Below, piece after piece: positions 17,801 through 25,796 of a stretch of DNA of 64,000 nt. Source of the DNA: Chitinophaga sp. Cy-1792 (GTDB lineage Bacteria > Bacteroidota > Bacteroidia > Chitinophagales > Chitinophagaceae); the NCBI RefSeq assembly GCF_011752935.1, contig NZ_VWWO01000002.1, positions 1,302,001 to 1,366,000 of the forward strand, written 5' to 3'. How positions within the stretch are numbered: position 1 is the stretch's first letter; every line of letters starts with the position of its first letter. The notes under the pieces were generated by a model. The model ran no database searches and was not told the DNA's origin. It worked only from the letters and a program-made list of their open reading frames with translations. A program made the translations under genes and the position numbers.

Positions 17801-18151
17801 GCTATTTGCTGTGCCTCCATCTACCTGTTGAGAAGGGTAATAAGTACCGGCGGCTACCCAGATCTGCTTTACAGTGCCGGCGCTACTGTTATTCAGCCTT
17901 TTAGCATGTGTCAACGCCGTGTCCAGCTCGGCAATGGCATTGCCCCAGCTGTTGCCGGAAGCGTTGCCTGCACCGCCTTTTTTTACATACAATACCCCAT
18001 TGGCATCCGGCGTTTGTGCGTAAAGGTTAGTGGTGCTTAAAATCCACCAACAGAAAATACTGAGTAAAGGAAATGTAGTGAATCGTGACTTGAGGTGGCC
18101 AGATAAATGATAAATAGTTCTTACTGATAGTAGGGATATAACTGAATTCAT
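11840..18151 (-). CDS. Giant T9SS-exported beta-helix / MBG-repeat surface protein
   Basis: 2103 residues. Order: signal peptide (cleaved after LYA, about residue 46); a right-handed beta-helix region with Pmp-like GGAIY and NNSA repeats (to about 530); one MBG/YDG domain; a second beta-helix block that starts with almost the same motif as the first (GILYVKKG, SWANA, QQIWVAKGTY); six tandem MBG/YDG units of ~83 residues (TVTANNASKVYDGVAYSGGN type); an MBG_2 domain; a Big-like domain; an Ig-like segment (WYKDGTPINGATNAYY); and a type A T9SS sorting domain (KAYPNPAAKGSTVKV...SGVYVIILMMSTGQKATVNVIVQ). It is thus secreted by the type IX system and anchored or released at the cell surface, probably as an adhesin. 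Monocistronic. Confidence 0.9.
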   Translation of the reverse strand: MNSVISLLSVRTIYHLSGHLKSRFTTFPLLSIFCWWILSTTNLYAQTPDANGVLYVKKGGAGNASGNSWGNAIAELDTALTHAKRLNNSSAGTVKQIWVAAGTYYPSQQVDGGTANSRRITFSLLPDVQIYGHFGGTETSLTGRSSDASSNITTLSGDIGTPGTKTDNAFHVVTGYGNLGSALIDGLTITDGYANDYSDQTQANNFTIYAQYGGGLYLTNQAGIPVTNVTFINNYASGYGGAVFMYINSNPTFTNVTFSNNSANAGGALCAFNGSACSYSNTSFTGNSASIYGGAIYSVSNSTQTFNNVSITGNTSAGYGGAIYVAAGSNIIANYLAVRGNTATAGGGAIYQSQSSGFYTNTLFSGNYSNSGGGALFCFTTSFKLVNTTIAGNTATNGSGGAIFNSQSTGVIYNTVIGDNSGGIYNDNGGSYTAQYSFLQGVATDISLHNPDGTVSPGFTNSLATGTAFTGGAYTVQASSPLVNAGSNALFTGLNASTVDLSGAPRVSNFSTGGIIDIGAYEKALTAQTIAVSNISKTYGDADVELTFTASSGLPVSYTSADASIVNVYQDASDNNKWKAHIKKAGNVIIIANQLGNATYDPVTTPFNISIAKASLVITARDSTKYFDGIPFSGGNGVSYAGFVNGDDSTTALTGTLSYSGTAQSATGVGIYNLVPNGLIADNYSITYVAGKLNIQMITLTNGILYVKKGSTGNGSSWANATGELADALRTAAILNGTTNGTVQQIWVAKGTYLPKYPASQATTAPAGNDRSNAFLLVKDVKVFGGFAGTESDTTGRDFTTNTTVLSGNLGDPATNSDNAYHVVIAAGDMGAAVLSGFTIADGYSNYSGNVSINNVNVPLNTGGGLIARSASLLVEDVILSNNYNSFGGAAAFYSSATDPSGTVVLRRVSCLNNTAASGGAFYASYADLTLENVICRNNSTANTAGAFLIGQNATVSARHSSFNDNKTSGIGSAILVNANGVASFYNCEFLRDTTLTNGGAISANTNAQVVCEKAVVKGCVAVQYGAAATLYAANSAAITFLNSQLTGNSSGSGGTINVNGGSFNLVNSTLSGNNMAGIYCSNGNTAVYNSIIYGNNTGIAGAYTSKYSTIQGASPNAGNYITNTDPLFVNSPAFNTAPFTNGDYSLQPASPAVNAGSDSIYNVYDTATLDLAGNSRKASTIDQGAYELQLPFSQTITSLTDTAVSYGTVFTRALAASSGLPVSLSSADNNIAEVYQDAADGNQWKIRAKKAGTVNITISQAGNAIYAPAADIVFALTVNKVNLVVSANSATKTYDGLAFAGGNGVTYQGFINGDDSTAALTGTLTYSGTAQGAKDVNTYVITPGGLAAVNYTIVYGDGALTINKAGLTITAKDSTMIYNGLSFNGGNGLLYSGLVNNEDSAKALTGTVTYTGNSQGAKNVNSYFIIPGGLSAANYTITYTSGTLTINKAALTVTAKDSTKIYDGVAYSGGNGVTYSGFVNNETVTTLAGILTYSGTSQGAINANSYVITPGGLSAGNYAITYANGNLTISKAALTVTANNAAKVYDGVAYSGGNGVTWFGFVNNETAAALGGTVTYSGTSQGAINANSYVITPGGLSSGNYAITYANGNLTISKAALTVTANNASKVYDGVAYSGGNGVTWSGFVNNETAAALGGTVTYSGTSQGATNVNSYVITPGGLSSGNYNISYANGNLTISKATLTVTANNASKVYDGIAYSGGNGVSWSGFVNNETAAALGGTVTYSGTSQGATNVNSYVITPGGLSSGNYNISYANGSLTISKAILTVIADAKTKVYGTGDPAYTYTVTGYGSGDNQQIFSGSLGRVTGEDAGVYPINQGTLNAGNNYTVSFTGNNLTITKAPQTISWTQDLTMGCNGTPATVTLTAAATSGLPVSYSVADASIATVNGTTLTPVSPGSSVVTATQAGDGNHFAATAVTNTFNNLVASMVRQHWADVLVFDNTGNNYNKWQWYKDGTPINGATNAYYSESTALKGTYYVMATSNNGNIVQSCPLTLTGTGAVSDGIKAYPNPAAKGSTVKVTCNYTNAQLQGARLLITTVTGNTLQQITSVQSTNQVTMPSQSGVYVIILMMSTGQKATVNVIVQ
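12809..14310. repeat. Tandem 249-bp repeats encoding MBG domains
   Basis: Six consecutive units of about 249 bases lie inside the giant surface protein gene. Units between about 12810 and 13800 are nearly identical at DNA level (recurring GATGGTTAAGTTGCCATTTG at the boundaries), whereas the outer units at 13800-14310 have diverged. This pattern suggests recent copy-number change by recombination in the inner units. Confidence 0.88.
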
Positions 18152-18439
18152 GAATACTGTCGGCTAGTGTAAAGGGAATAATGCAGCAAAGTTATAAAAA
18201 TATCCCAATTTACTATATGAAAGAAGATGGCCGGAAATCAGGCATTTTAGCGTTATATCTGATAGTATGATGATTGATGACAGAAAAACATATTTAATGT
18301 AATATGTTGATAATCATAATTTTTTATCGTTGAGAGATGGTTTTTCACGAATGCCACGACTGACAAAAGAAAAAGCTTATCTGTACTTCTATCTCATTAA
18401 TGCTTATATTAAGCATCAAAAATCAGCCTAATAAAGACT

Positions 18440-19093
18440 ATGGTAGTAAATGACCTTATTCAAACAGCGATAGAAGAAATCGAAAACCAGCATTGGGGTG
18501 TCACAAAACAGTTCCTGGAAATACATGAAGTGGTCTATAAAGATAATAAGCCCAAAGTTGAAAACGTAAAAATTGATGAGGAAAAGGGTCGTGCAATAGT
18601 ATACTTTTCTATTGTAGGCCAAAAATTTTACCTGGCCATATATCTCGATACAAAACCAGCAATTGCAGTAAGTTGGATAGAAATTGAGCCCAGATATTCC
18701 ATTTATTTCAGAGCGACTTCAGAGGTCCTTGATTACAACGAACTTTGTGCCATGACAACTTTAACACCGACTAATGGGTGGAATAAAGGGGATAAAAGAA
18801 AGTTTGGGGAACTTACCTATAAGTTCAGTTGCATCGAATTTCTTATTAACGGGACTCCTGATGAGTTTAAGAATAAGCTGGAACAACTCTTGGATTTTTT
18901 GGAACAGGATAAAAAAGGTATTATCGACTTAGCACATCATGCAAATGGATATATACAGACGATAATAATTTTTCATAATGGCAATACAATGCTTGGTGGG
19001 CCAATGATTGATAGAAAGAATATAACGCGCATCAGTGATTTAAATCTCGAAATTAATTTCGATTTATATGCAGAGGGTAAATTTTATAAGTAA
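18440..19093 (+). CDS. DUF4279 domain-containing protein
   Basis: 217 residues, no signal peptide or membrane segment. The C-terminal ~130 residues show the DUF4279 pattern: IYFRATSEVLDYNELCAMTTLTPTNGWNKGDKR, then a helix (FKNKLEQLLDFLEQ) and a strand region ending LNLEINFDLYAEG. The N-terminal ~80 residues (KQFLEIHEVVYKDNKPKVENVKID) form a separate alpha/beta piece. DUF4279 proteins often act as immunity-like or accessory proteins near polymorphic toxins, but no toxin is seen here. The gene is more AT-rich than its neighbours and lies next to a decayed gene, so it may be acquired. No function is claimed. Confidence 0.7.
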   Translation: MVVNDLIQTAIEEIENQHWGVTKQFLEIHEVVYKDNKPKVENVKIDEEKGRAIVYFSIVGQKFYLAIYLDTKPAIAVSWIEIEPRYSIYFRATSEVLDYNELCAMTTLTPTNGWNKGDKRKFGELTYKFSCIEFLINGTPDEFKNKLEQLLDFLEQDKKGIIDLAHHANGYIQTIIIFHNGNTMLGGPMIDRKNITRISDLNLEINFDLYAEGKFYK

Positions 19094-19136
19094 TAGTCAA
19101 AATGCCCCAATGTGTATATTTTATAGTCCTGGGCAA

Positions 19137-19490
19137 TTAGAAAACTCCGGGCAGTAGCCTGTAATGTACCTTGGTGCAGTTTGCAGTATACCCAGGTAGG
19201 TTTATAGCCAGGAACTTCTCTTCAGCAAGCAGCCGCCATATTATCACTATGGCGATAGGAGTGAAGGCCAGTAGTCCCCAAGAGGAACCAAGTCCTATTG
19301 GCGTGCCGTACAACATAACAGTGCCTCGCTATCCGTAGGATGCCTTACGCTGGCATAGGGGCCGGTGGAGATCACCTGCTGTGCTGCGGCTACTTCAATC
19401 GTGGCTGATGAAAAAGTACTTCCTTAAAAACAATGAATATAATATAGAAGTCTGCTGCAATGAGGATATCCCCGATGATGATGACAAAAA
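19137..19490 (-). pseudogene. Truncated, frameshifted isoprenylcysteine methyltransferase-like gene
   Basis: Reading the minus strand from about 19490 gives a transmembrane stretch ending IFIVFKEVLFSSATIEVA, then QQVISTGPYASVRHP, which is the SAM-binding signature of the ICMT/PEMT methyltransferase family. A one-base deletion at about 19314-19315 shifts the frame; the second frame continues LYGTPIGLGSSWGLLAF and ends LPGYTANCTKVHYRLLPGVF before TAA at 19137, the normal C-terminus of the family. The N-terminal third is missing: the sequence stops where the hairpin at 19491-19521 begins. Hence a dead remnant, inactivated by both truncation and frameshift. Confidence 0.85.
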
Positions 19491-19521
19491 AGAAGCCGTC
19501 TCTTGTTTTGAGACGGCTTCT
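19491..19521. terminator. Hairpin terminator
   Basis: AGAAGCCGTCTC (19491-19502) pairs with GAGACGGCTTCT (19510-19521); A tract on the left acts as U tract for the minus strand. It serves the lipoprotein gene at 19589-20446 and marks the point where the methyltransferase remnant is cut off. Confidence 0.8.
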
Positions 19522-19588
19522 TGTTGTCAGTAGTGAATCAAAAGCCCTATCGAATTATATAACAATCGGGCATTTATGGCAAGCTTTA

Positions 19589-20446
19589 TTAGTCTGCTTT
19601 TCTGAAGTTAAATTTCAAATTCCACTGATCTCCATCTCCATCGGTGAGTTTCTGTGTTAGCAGGAAGCCTGTTTCAGTACTATAGGTATTGGTCGCCTGA
19701 TAGGTATTGCTGCTGGTGTTACCATTTGAAAAATCGTTATAGGTATATTTAGTGTAATTACCCACGCCCAGTGGAACGTCCAGGAACCCATCATAAGTTA
19801 CCATATAAAAATACAGGAACGGATTCTTCTCAAATGCATACTGGAATCCATTCGGCTTATTGTCGTAGAAATAATTATAGGTATTTATGTACGAATTCTT
19901 ATTACTACCATCCAGATTACGATAGCCATACACCGAATTTCTGGTAGTCAGGTTTCCGCCAGAGAATGTAAATTCCGTATATTCTACATATTTAGTATTG
20001 CCATTGGTAACTGAGTCTTTGCTCCCCTCGAACATGGCCTGGTTATTCTTCATGGCATAAACGTTCGTATTTGAATTGGGATTATCCGCTGATTTTGAAA
20101 TCATGGTAATTTTATCAGTACCGTATGCTACACTATCAATGTATTCCACCTGATTGTTTTTAATATTCACATACTCTACTTTCTTGCACTTACCATCAGT
20201 ACCATAAACAAAGCTGTACCGATAACCATAGGAGCCATCCGCTGCCTGGTTTGTATATACACTCTGAATTATGTTGTTCTTAAATACAAAGCTATCCTGC
20301 ACTCTTCCATTGTCGTTATCTATTACCGTCTGTGGCAGATATTGCTGAACAAAGGGGGTATTATCATTATTCTTGCCACAGCTGGTTATTACAACCGCAA
20401 GGATCGCTGCTCCCGCAGCCATTTTTAGCATCATTCTTTTTTTCAT
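19589..20446 (-). CDS. Surface or periplasmic lipoprotein, DUF4595-like
   Basis: 285 residues with a lipoprotein signal (MKKRMMLKMAAG..., lipobox VITSC, Cys 23 followed by GKNNDN, the charged/polar +2 region often found in Bacteroidota surface lipoproteins). The mature part is rich in Tyr/Asn with repeated strand patterns such as YGTDGKCKKVEYVN, YAMKNNQAMFEG and YTEFTFSGGNLTTRN, the RHS-like hairpin rhythm of DUF4595-type proteins. Function unknown. It ends in its own terminator and is followed upstream by an unrelated LemA gene. Confidence 0.7.
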   Translation of the reverse strand: MKKRMMLKMAAGAAILAVVITSCGKNNDNTPFVQQYLPQTVIDNDNGRVQDSFVFKNNIIQSVYTNQAADGSYGYRYSFVYGTDGKCKKVEYVNIKNNQVEYIDSVAYGTDKITMISKSADNPNSNTNVYAMKNNQAMFEGSKDSVTNGNTKYVEYTEFTFSGGNLTTRNSVYGYRNLDGSNKNSYINTYNYFYDNKPNGFQYAFEKNPFLYFYMVTYDGFLDVPLGVGNYTKYTYNDFSNGNTSSNTYQATNTYSTETGFLLTQKLTDGDGDQWNLKFNFRKAD

Positions 20447-20586
20447 AAGTATTTAGTAATTATTATAAATGAGCCATTCCAAGGTCAGGGAATGGAGGGT
20501 ATTAGGTTTATAGGTATGGAACAATTCGCTCTTGCATAAAGAACCGCATGGTTTTTCACAGGTAAATCATCCCTTAAGATTCGTTG

Positions 20587-21144
20587 TTAATTATAGAAAA
20601 GTTGTTGCGGCTTTAGGGTGATGAACCCTTGTTGCGGAACTTCAAAGATGGTCTTTGTCTTATATCCAAGCAAGTCGGCAAACATATTTTCCGGGAAACC
20701 GTTAATGGCATTATTGTACTCCAACACTGCATGGTTATAAAGATTTCCGCAACTGGCCAGCGTTGCCTCTACCACCATCCACTTCCTTTGCAATTGCAGG
20801 AAACTATTGCCGGACCTTAGTTGGGGGTAATTATCCACCTCTCCCATGACTTGCTTCAATACGTTGGTAATTTCACTGTTGAGTTCCAGTTTTTTCACAT
20901 ACGACGTATTAAAGGAAAGTGCTCTCGCATGTATTCTTGTTAATTTGATCAGTACATCGCACTCATAATACATATGCGTTTTTAGGGTATCTACGATCTC
21001 TGGGATTAAATCGTAACGGTCTTGTAAAGCAGCATTCATGCTTCCTGTTGCATTGTCCACTTCGTTTTTTCTTCGAACAAGCTTATTACAGAAATATATT
21101 GCAGGCATTGCTACGAGACCAACTGCAATCAATGGAATATCCAT
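20587..21144 (-). CDS. LemA family protein
   Basis: 185 residues: an N-terminal transmembrane helix (residues 3-20), then the LemA helical bundle with its typical opening NKLVRRKNEVDNATGSMNAALQDRYDLIPEIVDTLK, and later LEYNNAINGFPENMFADLLGYK, which matches the conserved family end (YN..i..fP...a...gf). LemA proteins are membrane-anchored, mostly extracytoplasmic helical proteins of unclear role. The body is shorter and more divergent than usual in the middle. No partner TPM/YgcG or M48 protease gene is adjacent, which is atypical. Confidence 0.88.
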   Translation of the reverse strand: MDIPLIAVGLVAMPAIYFCNKLVRRKNEVDNATGSMNAALQDRYDLIPEIVDTLKTHMYYECDVLIKLTRIHARALSFNTSYVKKLELNSEITNVLKQVMGEVDNYPQLRSGNSFLQLQRKWMVVEATLASCGNLYNHAVLEYNNAINGFPENMFADLLGYKTKTIFEVPQQGFITLKPQQLFYN

Positions 21145-21746
21145 ATTTCAACTCCTTCTTATTAGGTAATTTCTTAGTTAGGTATAGGAAACAGCATAGG
21201 TTTTACAGGATAGACAAAGAATGAATTTTCTATCAATATTGACATTGACAACTTTGTTCCCGAATACACTTTCTGAGGTCCAATGACATTACAATTGTTT
21301 TACGGCCTCAAATGTGGGCAAAAAAATTATTCGAAATACTGTCAGTATATAAGGTCTGGCGAATAATCTATCAAATATGGCTATCAGTAGAGGAAATTAT
21401 CGATGACTGCTGATCGGATAGCCTTACTGCAGGCAGGAGGGTATTCTGTCTCCCCATAAACAATTGTGTACTTAATTCCTAAGCTACAAATTGGCTTTAG
21501 TCTACATATTTAATGATAATTAAGATGAAGTATAATAGCCAGGTTATAGAGGATAATATCATGGAAAGGGATCTGCCGGATATGTATCTCCACAAAATCG
21601 ATACTTTGAAGTTGAAGCGATCTGTAAAAATGCTGTATCATAATGGGAAGCGGCATAGACATCCCACTCAGTCCCTCTTACCGGGACGAATTACTCCAGT
21701 TAATCAATAACAGAACGCTCCAAAGAATTGCTAAAAAATCAGGTAT
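21145..21746. other. 600-base gap with two short overlapping frames
   Basis: No supported gene. Two short plus-strand frames exist: 21513-21710 (65 residues) and 21643-21855 (70 residues, LSPSYRDELLQLINNRTLQR...). The second looks more protein-like but runs 109 bases antisense into the kinase gene. The first and second overlap in different frames, as after a frameshift. I see no terminator or promoter that would decide the matter. Confidence 0.3.
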
Positions 21747-24053
21747 TCAGACATTGCAGGCAAACTCCTTCAATTCCTTAGTGGAAGAAACATTACATGG
21801 CATTGAAAGGATAAAAATGGTCCCATTATTATCATTGGGCGTAGCTGTCAGCTGAGCATTCATCATTGCTGAAAATGTTTTGCACAATGTAAGTCCAAGG
21901 CCTGTGCCTTTCTCCCTGTTTGTACCTGCCGTACTACGGCCCAGCTCAATGATGCTGGGGCTGTTGAACCGTTGCAGCTGTACCTTATCCAGACCAACAC
22001 CTGTATCTGCTATATACAGCCGGACCTGATGCAAGTGGTGTTCAATTTTGATATTGATACTCCCTCCTTCGGGGGTAAATTTTATGGCATTATTCAACAG
22101 ATTTCTAATAATTAAAGTAAGCATATTCAAATCACCGATAACCTGAGCATGGCGGTCCTGAGAGAAAGAGAGGCGGAGGTTTTTATGAGATGTATCTCCT
22201 TCAGCAGCACCCAATAACTCCTGTACCAGGCTGCTGATATCCAGTACTTTTATTTCTGGTTTAAACCCTTGCATTTGGCTATACGCCCAATTTAAAAGGT
22301 TTTCCATCATGGATGAGGTATGGCCCAGGGTCTGGCCCAAACTGAATGTGTAAGCTTTGAGTTTTTCTTCTCCGAGATTTCCAAGTTCCAATAGTTTGGT
22401 AAAAGATATTAGAGAATTTACCGGGGCACGCATGTCATGACTTACCATCCCTAAAATGCGATCCTTGACTTTCCCCAGCTCTTCCAGCTCCACTTTTTGC
22501 GATGATACCAGGCGATTCAATTGCCGTGTTTTCCGATGTGCGCGGTAAACCATCAGGGCCGCACCCGATATGGCTAATACCAATAATCCCAAAAAAATAG
22601 CGAGGTTCCGATTGAGCCGTGTCTTGGTTTCTTCCTTTAGAATCTTCTCATCCCGATACTTTCTGTCTAGATTAGCGTTTAGGCGTTGCCGTTCCAGTTC
22701 ATTCTCCTTCTGCAATTTTTCCTTTTCCAGAAGCGACTGTTTTTGCAGGAAGGCCAGCTTTTCGATTCGTATTTCCTTTTCCTTCAATTCCAGCTGTTGC
22801 TTTCTTTCTCTTGCCTCCAGGGTCCTTTTTTGAAGGGCCAGACTCATTTCATGCTGCTGGTTCTTATAATCATTTTCTTTGACCAAAAAATCCAATTTCA
22901 GGCGTTTACGGGTAATTTCCCGTTCCTTTTCTTCATTAAAAATCTGATCCCGAAATTGAATATAGGTTTTAAAATACTCCAGTGCTTTTGTGAATTGTTG
23001 TTGTTTTTCTGCTGACTTGCTTAATGCGAGATAGGCATCTCTTTGCAGGGCCGGAAAATGGTTCTCCTGCCCAATTTTCAGGGCCTCCGTGAGCAAAGGG
23101 GGCACCTCCCGATATTGTGCCCGTTCGATATAGAAGTCGGCCAGGGCCAGAATATCCTGCGCATACTCATTTTTATTATATAGATGCCCATTGTATTCCA
23201 TAGCCTTATGGAAGGCTTCCATTGCTTGCTCTGTGGTTCCATTTACACTCAGAATCTGAGCACGAGTATGGTAAATGGTCCCCAAAAGCGAATAATCATC
23301 CAATGGATTAGCCAAACTTAATGCGACATCCATGAATTTAAGGGCCATCTTTAACTTTTCGGTCTTACCTATCCCTAAATCCTTTTCATCAGCCAGGAAA
23401 TAATTGTTACCCAGATAGGCATTACAAAGGGCTAAACCATATTCATTCCCTTCAGATTGTTCAAATACCTTCATGGCCAGTTCTACATAACTAATAGCCA
23501 TCTTATACTGTTCCAGGCTATTATATGCAGCAGCGATGTTAACATAGCAACCTGCCGCATCCAGCTTGTTTCCCAGCTCATTATAACCGGCAACCGCTTT
23601 CATATTAGCGCTTAGCGCCTTATCATAGTCGGACCAACTGGCATACATGGCGCCGAGGTTGTAATAAATATCTGCATACAATTGTTTCTCTCCAACTTCC
23701 AGGGCCTTCTTGATTCCTTTATTATAGATTTCCTCTGCCTGAATATAGCTTCCATGTCTTTGATAATAGAAGCCCAGAGAATAATAGGCACTAACAATAG
23801 CGGATTGCAGCTTCAGTTTTTCAGCCAGTTTCATGGCTTTGGCAACATAGGCTTCTACTTTTTCCGTTTCACCCAGCTTGCCATAGCTCTTATAGAGCCT
23901 GACGTAGCGTTCCAATTGGTTTTTGTCCTCCGTTCCGGACTGGCTATCTGCCAATAAAAGGCTGTCAATTGTTTGTTTGACTTGTTGTTGTTGGGCAAAT
24001 CCGGTTTGAAAAATAATCAGACAGAATAATAGGGAATAGTGGCGCAATTTCAT
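21747..24053 (-). CDS. TPR-containing membrane sensor histidine kinase
   Basis: Start chosen at ATG 24053, which gives a proper signal peptide (MKLRHYSLLFCLIIFQTGFA); the 30 residues upstream do not fit. The 768-residue product has about eight tetratricopeptide repeats in the periplasm (to about residue 370), a long charged coiled coil (residues ~380-480, KERKQQLELKEKEIRIEKL type), one transmembrane helix (NLAIFLGLLVLAISGAALMVY), a HisKA domain with the phospho-acceptor H in LGMVSHDMRAP, and an HATPase domain with N-box NLLNNAIKFTP, G1 DTGVGLD and G2 GTGLGL. No response regulator gene is adjacent, so it is an orphan kinase. Signal unknown. Confidence 0.93.
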   Translation of the reverse strand: MKLRHYSLLFCLIIFQTGFAQQQQVKQTIDSLLLADSQSGTEDKNQLERYVRLYKSYGKLGETEKVEAYVAKAMKLAEKLKLQSAIVSAYYSLGFYYQRHGSYIQAEEIYNKGIKKALEVGEKQLYADIYYNLGAMYASWSDYDKALSANMKAVAGYNELGNKLDAAGCYVNIAAAYNSLEQYKMAISYVELAMKVFEQSEGNEYGLALCNAYLGNNYFLADEKDLGIGKTEKLKMALKFMDVALSLANPLDDYSLLGTIYHTRAQILSVNGTTEQAMEAFHKAMEYNGHLYNKNEYAQDILALADFYIERAQYREVPPLLTEALKIGQENHFPALQRDAYLALSKSAEKQQQFTKALEYFKTYIQFRDQIFNEEKEREITRKRLKLDFLVKENDYKNQQHEMSLALQKRTLEARERKQQLELKEKEIRIEKLAFLQKQSLLEKEKLQKENELERQRLNANLDRKYRDEKILKEETKTRLNRNLAIFLGLLVLAISGAALMVYRAHRKTRQLNRLVSSQKVELEELGKVKDRILGMVSHDMRAPVNSLISFTKLLELGNLGEEKLKAYTFSLGQTLGHTSSMMENLLNWAYSQMQGFKPEIKVLDISSLVQELLGAAEGDTSHKNLRLSFSQDRHAQVIGDLNMLTLIIRNLLNNAIKFTPEGGSINIKIEHHLHQVRLYIADTGVGLDKVQLQRFNSPSIIELGRSTAGTNREKGTGLGLTLCKTFSAMMNAQLTATPNDNNGTIFILSMPCNVSSTKELKEFACNV

Positions 24054-24383
24054 GTTCAGTTTTGGGATTAAAAAGGTGGCGCAAGATACACATCGGCGCC
24101 ATAAAAACGATACCTGGTCAAAACTTTTTTTGAGACACCCCAATAAGTGTAATGATGTAGCACCTGTTTATACCAATAGGCATATATTAATCGCTGCTCA
24201 GTGCCTTTAATACTCCAGTAACCTGCGGTGGCGTACTGTTTGTGTACCTGTAGAAGTGCGGGCCATTAAGTGGAAGATCAAAAGTGAAAAAAAGATAGTG
24301 CGGTCGTGGGTTCCGAATTAAAGGAACGTAAACTTTGCGCCTAAACGCAAACATGATAGAGGAAGTAATAGCGTAAAAACAAA

Positions 24384-24414
24384 AAACCTGTCTCTACAGA
24401 GTAGAGACAGGTTT
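24384..24414 (-). terminator. Displaced tRNA-Lys terminator
   Basis: AAACCTGTCTCTAC (24384-24397) pairs with GTAGAGACAGGTTT (24401-24414), with an A tract before it (U tract on the minus strand). It lies three bases from the left copy of the tRNA 3'-end repeat, in the orientation expected of a terminator just downstream of tRNA-Lys. Insertion of the 1.5-kb element separated it from the tRNA gene. Confidence 0.7.
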
Positions 24415-24417
24415 CCA

Positions 24418-24434
24418 GTGATCCCGCTGGGACT
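24418..24434. repeat. attachment-site-like direct repeat, left copy
   Basis: 17-base perfect copy of the tRNA-Lys 3' end at 25918-25934; here it is not part of a tRNA, since the sequence diverges immediately after it. Confidence 0.8.
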
Positions 24435-24481
24435 ATATCAAAGGCTATACTAGCGTCACTTTTCACGGATTTAAAAGCTTG

Positions 24482-24502
24482 TGTATCCGAATTTGTATCC
24501 TT
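24482..24502. repeat. Subterminal repeat, left copy
   Basis: TGTATCCG-AA-TTTGTATCCTT; 19 of 21 bases match the copy at 25797-25817 in the same orientation. Located about 50 bases inside the left end of the mini-island; candidate integrase arm-type site. Confidence 0.55.
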
Positions 24503-24696
24503 CTGGATAAACTTACTTCATGTCGGATTAAAAACTCATACTCAATTTCATACAACCATTATCATTTTTACATTAAAAAATGTTATTGGTGAGTTAACCT
24601 TTTTTTATTCACATAACTAAGACATTTCCTGCACAACTACTCATTAATTTTCACCTGTAAAGAAGATGATTGCGATCAAAATGCAAAACAATTAAA

Positions 24697-25707
24697 ATGA
24701 CCGACAAAGCTTATCGAGAATGGCTGGTGGAAATTAAAAACAAGGTAAAACAAGCCCAATTAAAGGCAGTATCCAATTTCAATATAGCTTTAATAGAACT
24801 TTATTGGGAGCTAGGTAAGGAAATTATCTCCAAACAAACTGAATACAAATGGGGGGAGAATTTTCTGGAACAACTGTCTATCGATCTCAAAAAAAGTTTC
24901 CCCCAGATAAATGGTTTCTCTCGCAGAAATTTGTATACAGTCAGACAATGGTATATATTCTTTTCTCATCAATTTGAATTTGTGCCACAGGCTGTGGCAC
25001 AATTGCCCTGGTCGTACCAGCGACTGTTAATTACTAAAATTAAAGACCTGGAAACAGTAGTTTTATATGCCAAAGCCACCCACAAAAATGGTTGGTCCAG
25101 GAATCAATTAGAAATTAACATTAAACATAATTATCATTTAAGACAAGGAAAGGCAGATCACAATTTCGAATCAACTCTTCCTAAACCACAGTCTGATCTG
25201 GCAGCAGAGAGTATTAAAGATCCATATCATTTTGATTTTCTCGGATTGGAAGAGAATGCGCAGGAGCGAGAGATTGAACTGGCCCTAACGCAGAAGATTA
25301 CTCACTTTATGCTGGAGCTAGGAAAGGGTTTTGCTTTTGTTGGCCGTCAATATAAATTAGAAATCAGTGATTCGGATTATTTCCTGGATTTGTTATTTTA
25401 TCATCTGCACCTACGCTGTTTCGTAGTCATTGAATTAAAGGCAGGAAAATTTCTACCTGAATATGCTGGCAAATTGAACTTTTATCTTTCTGCGGTAGAT
25501 AGTAAATTAAAACACGTAACCGATAGCCCATCCATCGGAATAATATTATGCCGATTGAAAGATAAAATAGAAGTGGAATATGCACTTCGCGATTTAAATA
25601 AACCCATAGGTATTAGTTCTTTTGAGTTATCAGAAATTATCCCTGATGACCTTAAAACTCAACTGCCCACAATTGAAGAAATGGAAAGGGAATTAATGGA
25701 CGAGTAA
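24697..25707 (+). CDS. DUF1016 / YhcG-type PDDEXK nuclease
   Basis: ATG 24697 is chosen (MTDKAYREWLVEIKNKV); an upstream TTG adds nine residues. The 336-residue product has the DUF1016 N-terminal helical domain (YWELGKEIISKQ, WGENFLEQLSIDLKKSFP, GFSRRNLYTVRQWY, LPWSYQRLLITKIKD) and the C-terminal PDDEXK nuclease domain: FVGRQYKLEISDSDYFLDLLFYH, then the catalytic pair in CFVVIELKAGKF and EYAGKLNFYLSAVD. The full length and intact motifs argue for an active protein. YhcG-like proteins are frequent in defence and mobile regions, often near type I restriction genes, but none is present here. It is the only gene of the tRNA-Lys mini-island. Confidence 0.92.
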   Translation: MTDKAYREWLVEIKNKVKQAQLKAVSNFNIALIELYWELGKEIISKQTEYKWGENFLEQLSIDLKKSFPQINGFSRRNLYTVRQWYIFFSHQFEFVPQAVAQLPWSYQRLLITKIKDLETVVLYAKATHKNGWSRNQLEINIKHNYHLRQGKADHNFESTLPKPQSDLAAESIKDPYHFDFLGLEENAQEREIELALTQKITHFMLELGKGFAFVGRQYKLEISDSDYFLDLLFYHLHLRCFVVIELKAGKFLPEYAGKLNFYLSAVDSKLKHVTDSPSIGIILCRLKDKIEVEYALRDLNKPIGISSFELSEIIPDDLKTQLPTIEEMERELMDE

Positions 25708-25796
25708 GGTATTTTTCCTTATTTGGGATCAAGTAATATTCTTTGCTGATAAGCCTTTACCATAAAAAAGGATACACAAAAACTAAACTTATTTAC

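Noticed and set aside
24054-24383. Possible decayed gene upstream of the sensor kinase
   Set aside because: Short stretches on the minus strand look protein-like but no family motif or consistent frame was found.
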